NCBI GenBank assembly: GCA_015227615.1
Contig: JAALGZ010000075.1
Span: 45,819 to 109,818, forward strand
Reading direction: 5' to 3'
DNA: 64,000 nt
Origin: Labyrinthula sp. Ha
Taxonomy: Eukaryota > Sar > Bigyra > Labyrinthulida > Labyrinthulaceae
The number at the start of each line of letters is the position of its first letter. Within the stretch, counting starts at the first letter, position 1. The notes below the pieces were generated by a model. That model saw only the letters and a list, made by a program, of their open reading frames with translations. It made no database searches and was not told the DNA's origin. Below, piece after piece: positions 58,601 through 64,000 of this stretch. A program made the translations under genes and the position numbers.

Positions 58601-61600
58601 AGTTATCACCAGTAGAGTTTGTAGGAGAAAAAGTTGGAGAAACTGTTGGAGAAAAAGTTGGATAAGAAGTAGGAAATGTAGTTGAGTTATCACCAGTAGA
58701 GTTTGTAGGAGAAAAAGTTGGAGAAACTGTTGGAGAAAAAGTTGGAAAAAAGTAGGAATTGCAGTTGAGTTGTCTCCAATAGAATCTGTTGGAGATAAAC
58801 TTGGCTTAAAAGTAGGAGATGTAGTTGAGTTATCTCCAGTAGCGTCTGTTGGAGATAAACTTGGCTTAGAAGTAGGAGATGCAGTTGAGTTATCTCCAGT
58901 AGAGTTTGTAGGGGAAAAAGTAGGATAAGAACTAGGAATTGCAGTTGAGTTATCACCAGTAGAGTTTGTAGGAGAAAAAGTTGGAGAGACTGTTGGAGAA
59001 AAAGTTGGAAAAAAAGTAGGAATTGCAGTTGAGTTATCACCAGTAGAGTTTGTAGGAGAAAAAGTTGGAGAAACTGTTGGAGAAAAAGTTGGAAAAGAAG
59101 TAGGAATTGCAGTTGAGTTATCACCAGTAGAGTTTGTAGGAGAAAAAGTTGGAGAAACTGTTGGAGAAAAAGTTGGAAAAGAAGTAGGAATTGCAGTTGA
59201 GTTGTCTCCAATAGAATCTGTTGGAGATAAACTTGGCTTAAAAGTAGGAGATGTAGTTGAGTTATCTCCAGTAGAGTTTGTAGGGGGAAAAGTAGGATAA
59301 GAACTAGGAAATGCAGTTGAGTTATCTCCAGTAGAGTTTGTAGGGGAAAAAGTTGGATAAGAAGTAGCAAATGCAGTTGAGTTATCTCCAGTAGAGTTTG
59401 TAGGGGAAAAAGTTGGATAAGAAGTAGGAAATGCAGTTGAGTTATCACCAGTAGAGTTTGTAGGAGAAAAAGTTGGAGAAACTGTTGGAGAAAAAGTTGG
59501 AAAAGAAGTAGGAATTGCAGTTGAGTTATCACCAGTAGAGTTTGTAGGAGAAAAAGTTGGAGAAACTGTTGGAGAAAAAGTTGGATAAGAAGTAGGAAAT
59601 GCAGTTGAGTTTTCTCCAGTAAAGTTTGTAGGAGAAAAAGTTGGAGAAACTGTTGGAGAAAAAGTTGGAAAAGAAGTAGGAATTGCAGTTGAGTTATCTC
59701 CAGTAGCGTCTGTTGGAGATAAACTTGGCTTAGAAGTAGGAGATGTAGTTGAGTTATCTCCAGTAGAGTTTGTAGGGGAAAAAGTAGGATAAGAACTAGG
59801 AAATGCAGTTGAGTTATCTCCAGTAGAGTTTGTAGGGGAAAAAGTTGGATAAGAAGTAGCAAATGCAGTTGAGTTATCTCCAGTAGAGTTTGTAGGGGAA
59901 AAAGTTGGATAAGAAGTAGGAAATGCAGTTGAGTTATCACCAGTAGAGTTTGTAGGGGAAAAAGTTGGATAAGAAGTAGGAAATGCAGTTGAGTTATCAC
60001 CAGTAGAGTTTGTAGGAGAAAAAGTTGGAGAAACTGTTGGAGAAAAAGTTGGAAAAAAGTAGGAATTGCAGTTGAGTTGTCTCCAATAGAATCTGTTGGA
60101 GATAAACTTGGCTTAAAAGTAGGAGATGTAGTTGAGTTATCTCCAGTAGCGTCTGTTGGAGATAAACTTGGCTTAAAAGTAGGAGATGTAGTTGAGTTAT
60201 CTCCAGTAGCGTCTGTTGGAGATAAACTTGGCTTAGAAGTAGGAGATGCAGTTGAGTTATCTCCAGTAGAGTTTGTAGGGGAAAAAGTAGGATAAGAACT
60301 AGGAAATGCAGTTGAGTTATCTCCAGTAGAGTTTGTAGGGGAAAAAGTTGGATAAGAAGTAGGAAATGCAGTTGAGTTATCACCAGTAGAGTTTGTAGGA
60401 GAAAAAGTTGGAGAAACTGTTGGAGAAAAAGTTGGAAAAGAAGTAGGAATTGCAGTTGAGTTATCACCAGTAGAGTTTGTAGGGGAAAAAGTTGGATAAG
60501 AAGTAGGAAATGTAGTTGAGTTATCTCCAGTAAAGTTTGTAGGAGAAAAAGTTGGAGAAACTGTTGGAGAAAAAGTTGGAAAAGAAGTAGGAATTGCAGT
60601 TGAGTTATCACCAGTAGAGTTTGTAGGAGAAAAAGTTGGAGAAACTGTTGGAGAAAAAGTTGGAAAAGAAGTAGGAATTGCAGTTGAGTTATCACCAGTA
60701 GAGTTTGTAGGAGAAAAAGTTGGAGAGACTGTTGGAGAAAAGGTTGGAAAAAAGTAGGAATTGCAGTTGAGTTATCACCAGTAGAGTTTGTAGGAGAAAA
60801 AGTTGGAGAAACTGTTGGAGAAAAAGTTGGAAAAGAAGTAGGAATTGCAGTTGAGTTATCACCAGTAGAGTTTGTAGGAGAAAAAGTTGGAGAAACTGTT
60901 GGAGAAACTGTTGGAGAAAAAGTTGGAAAAAAAGTAGGAATTGCAGTTGAGTTATCACCAGTAGAGTTTGTAGGAGAAAAAGTTGGAGAGACTGTTGGAG
61001 AAAAAGTTGGAAAAAAGTAGGAATTGCAGTTGAGTTATCACCAGTAGAGTTTGTAGGAGAAAAAGTTGGAGAAACTGTTGGAGAAAAAGTTGGAAAAGAA
61101 GTAGGAATTGCAGTTGAGTTGTCTCCAATAGAATCTGTTGGAGATAAACTTGGCTTAAAAGTAGGAGATGTAGTTGAGTTATCTCCAGTAGCGTCTGTTG
61201 GAGATAAACTTGGCTTAGAAGTAGGAGATGCAGTTGAGTTATCTCCAGTAGAGTTTGTAGGGGAAAAAGTAGGATAAGAACTAGGAAATGCAGTTGAGTT
61301 ATCTCCAGTAGAGTTTGTAGGGGAAAAAGTTGGATAAGAAGTAGGAAATGCAGTTGAGTTATCACCAGTAGAGTTTGTAGGAGAAAAAGTTGGAGAAACT
61401 GTTGGAGAAAAAGTTGGAAAAGAAGTAGGAATTGCAGTTGAGTTATCACCAGTAGAGTTTGTAGGAGAAAAAGTTGGAGAAACTGTTGGAGAAAAAGTTG
61501 GAAAAGAAGTAGGAATTGCAGTTGAGTTATCACCAGTAGAGTTTGTAGGAGAAAAAGTTGGAGAAACTGTTGGAGAAAAAGTTGGATAAGAAGTAGGAAA

Positions 61601-64000
61601 TGCAGTTGAGTTATCACCAGTAGAGTTTGTAGGAGAAAAAGTTGGAGAAACTGTTGGAGAAAAAGTTGGAAAAGAAGTAGGAATTGCAGTTGAGTTATCA
61701 CCAGTAGAGTTTGTAGGAGAAAAAGTTGGAGAGACTGTTGGAGAAAAAGTTGGAAAAAAAGTAGGAATTGCAGTTGAGTTATCACCAGTAGAGTTTGTAG
61801 GAGAAAAAGTTGGAGAAACTGTTGGAGAAAAAGTTGGAAAAAAGTAGGAATTGCAGTTGAGTTGTCTCCAATAGAATCTGTTGGAGATAAACTTGGCTTA
61901 AAAGTAGGAGATGTAGTTGAGTTATCTCCAGTAGCGTCTGTTGGAGATAAACTTGGCTTAGAAGTAGGAGATGTAGTTGAGTTATCTCCAGTAGCGTCTG
62001 TTGGAGATAAACTTGGCTTAGAAGTAGGAGATGCAGTTGAGTTATCTCCAGTAGAGTTTGTAGGGGAAAAAGTAGGATAAGAACTAGGAAATGCAGTTGA
62101 GTTATCTCCAGTAGAGTTTGTAGGGGAAAAGGTTGGATAAGAAGTAGGAAATGCAGTTGAGTTATCACCAGTAGAGTTTGTAGGAGAAAAAGTTGGAGAA
62201 ACTGTTGGAGAAAAAGTTGGAAAAGAAGTAGGAATTGCAGTTGAGTTATCACCAGTAGAGTTTGTAGGAGAAAAGTTGGAGAAACTGTTGGAGAAAAAGT
62301 TGGATAAGAAGTAGGAAATGCAGTTGAGTTGTCTCCAATAGAATCTGTTGGAGATAAACTTGGCTTAAAAGTAGGAGATGTAGTTGAGTTATCTCCAGTA
62401 GCGTCTGTTGGAGATAAACTTGGCTTAGAAGTAGGAGATGCAGTTGAGTTATCTCCAGTAGAGTTTGTAGGGGAAAAAGTAGGATAAGAACTAGGAAATG
62501 CAGTTGAGTTATCTCCAGTAGAGTTTGTAGGGGAAAAAGTTGGATAAGAAGTAGGAAATGCAGTTGAGTTATCACCAGTAGAGTTTGTAGGAGAAAAAGT
62601 TGGAGAAACTGTTGGAGAAAAAGTTGGAAAAGAAGTAGGAATTGCAGTTGAGTTATCACCAGTAGAGTTTGTAGGAGAAAAAGTTGGAGAAACTGTTGGA
62701 GAAAAAGTTGGATAAGAAGTAGGAAATGTAGTTGAGTTATCTCCAGTAAAGTTTGTAGGAGAAAAAGTTGGAGAAACTGTTGGAGAAAAAGTTGGAAAAG
62801 AAGTAGGAATTGCAGTTGAGTTATCACCAGTAGAGTTTGTAGGAGAAAAAGTTGGAGAAACTGTTGGAGAAAAAGTTGGAAAAGAAGTAGGAATTGCAGT
62901 TGAGTTATCACCAGTAGAGTTTGTAGGAGAAAAAGTTGGAGAAACTGTTGGAGAAAAAGTTGGAAAAGAAGTAGGAATTGCAGTTGAGTTATCACCAATA
63001 GAATCTGTTGGAGATAAACTTGGCTTAAAAGTAGGAGATGTAGTTGAGTTATCTCCAGTAGCGTCTGTTGGAGATAAACTTGGCTTAGAAGTAGGAGATG
63101 TAGTTGAGTTATCTCCAGTAGCGTCTGTTGGAGATAAACTTGGCTTAGAAGTAGGAGATGCAGTTGAGTTATCTCCAGTAGAGTTTGTAGGGGAAAAAGT
63201 AGGATAAGAACTAGGAAATGCAGTTGAGTTATCTCCAGTAGAGTTTGTAGGGGAAAAGGTTGGATAAGAAGTAGGAAATGCAGTTGAGTTATCACCAGTA
63301 GAGTTTGTAGGAGAAAAAGTTGGAGAAATTGTTGGAGAAAAAGTTGGAAAAGAAGTAGGAATTGCAGTTGAGTTATCACCAGTAGAGTTTGTAGGAGAAA
63401 AGTTGGAGAAACTGTTGGAGAAAAAGTTGGATAAGAAGTAGGAAATGCAGTTGAGTTGTCTCCAATAGAATCTGTTGGAGATAAACTTGGCTTAAAAGTA
63501 GGAGATGTAGTTGAGTTATCTCCAGTAGCGTCTGTTGGAGATAAACTTGGCTTAAAAGTAGGAGATGTAGTTGAGTTATCTCCAGTAGCGTCTGTTGGAG
63601 ATAAACTTGGCTTAGAAGTAGGAGATGCAGTTGAGTTATCTCCAGTAGAGTTTGTAGGGGAAAAAGTAGGATAAGAACTAGGAAATGCAGTTGAGTTATC
63701 TCCAGTAGAGTTTGTAGGGGAAAAAGTTGGATAAGAAGTAGCAAATGCAGTTGAGTTATCTCCAGTAGAGTTTGTAGGGGAAAAAGTTGGATAAGAAGTA
63801 GGAAATGCAGTTGAGTTATCACCAGTAGAGTTTGTAGGGGAAAAAGTTGGATAAGAAGTAGGAAATGCAGTTGAGTTATCACCAGTAGAGTTTGTAGGAG
63901 AAAAAGTTGGAGAAACTGTTGGAGAAAAAGTTGGAAAAAAGTAGGAATTGCAGTTGAGTTGTCTCCAATAGAATCTGTTGGAGATAAACTTGGCTTAAAA
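55633..64000 (-). repeat. Expanded SPT/N-sequon stalk repeat array of member J (runs off the window)
   Basis: More than 8.3 kb of tandem units that read, on the minus strand, as family stalk sequence. There are three main unit types: SPTNSTGDNSTAFPTSYPTF (60 bp), SPTDATGDNSTTSPTSKPSL (60 bp), and an 84-bp type adding SPTVSPTF. Most units carry one or two N-S-T sequons. The sense frame contains no possible start codon, so simple ORF calls report instead a second stop-free frame, rich in Leu and Gln (ITQLHFLLLIQLF), which is an artefact. Units are arranged in longer blocks, for example a block of about 490 bp near 55.91 and again near 56.40 kb, and larger ones of about 1.3-2.1 kb. One-base losses shift the sense frame at about 57.03, 58.75, 60.05, 60.75, 61.01, 61.84, 62.27, 63.41 and 63.94 kb. 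Any N-terminus lies beyond the right edge. Confidence 0.85.

Noticed and set aside
57043-63674. Plus-strand 72-codon frames beginning MSPIESVGDKLG
   Set aside because: Antisense reading of the stalk array. They recur because the repeat recurs.
55608-63882. Minus-strand ITQLHFLLLIQLF proteins (88-576 codons)
   Set aside because: Shifted frame of SPT-coding repeats, started at GTG codons. The family context (PT stalks in ten members, and continuity with the Cys head) identifies the other frame as the sense frame.
55633-64000. CRISPR array or centromeric satellite
   Set aside because: Units are adjacent with no unique spacers, and they encode the known stalk motif. This is a coding-derived tandem repeat in a eukaryote.

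Overview
The window is nuclear DNA from an AT-rich eukaryote that uses the standard stop codons (TAA, TAG and TGA all end convincing genes). Proline/threonine-rich 'SPT' stalks, a Roco GTPase, an RCC1/EF-hand fusion, and Copia, LINE and Mutator-like elements point to a protist, and the SPT stalks suggest a stramenopile-type alga. That placement is an inference and cannot be settled from this window. Genes are sparse and mostly intronless, but the Roco gene carries seven introns of only 26-34 nt.

Layout. 1-5.7 kb: AT-rich, no convincing gene. 5.76-8.33 kb (minus): decayed LINE with endonuclease and reverse transcriptase remnants. 10.49-11.24 kb (plus): decayed Mutator-like transposase with a SWIM finger. 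12.2-12.8 kb (minus): a weak gene candidate. 12.99-15.85 kb (plus): an eight-exon LRR-Roc-COR GTPase ending in a CaaX box. 16.66-36.57 kb: eight members of one paralogous family (16663-17517 minus; 21406, 22791, 32276 and 33217 plus; 34528-35151 minus; 35447 and 36057 plus), interrupted by a gene desert at 23.3-32.0 kb. 36.6-43.0 kb: a second desert. 43.0-48.7 kb: two multi-pass or signal-bearing membrane proteins flanking a 1016-residue RCC1/EF-hand/LRR protein. 49.39-49.86 kb: a degenerate ninth family member. 50.76-64.0 kb: a tenth, broken member whose stalk is split by a 4.3 kb Copia element and expanded into a tandem array of more than 8.3 kb that runs off the right edge.

The dominant theme is the family. 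Each protein has a short charged cytosolic N-terminus, usually a juxtamembrane cysteine, one membrane span, a PT/SPT-rich stalk and a C-terminal head of about 60-70 residues with eight cysteines in constant order. This predicts type II cell-surface proteins with a glycosylated stalk and a disulfide-bonded head. Several members share a bipartite upstream element (CCCGGT, then AACTTCT about 25 bp later). I do not recognise the head as a named domain. The tenth member shows stalk-repeat expansion and decay: units with two N-glycosylation sequons have been amplified as higher-order repeats, and frameshifted units have been amplified with them.
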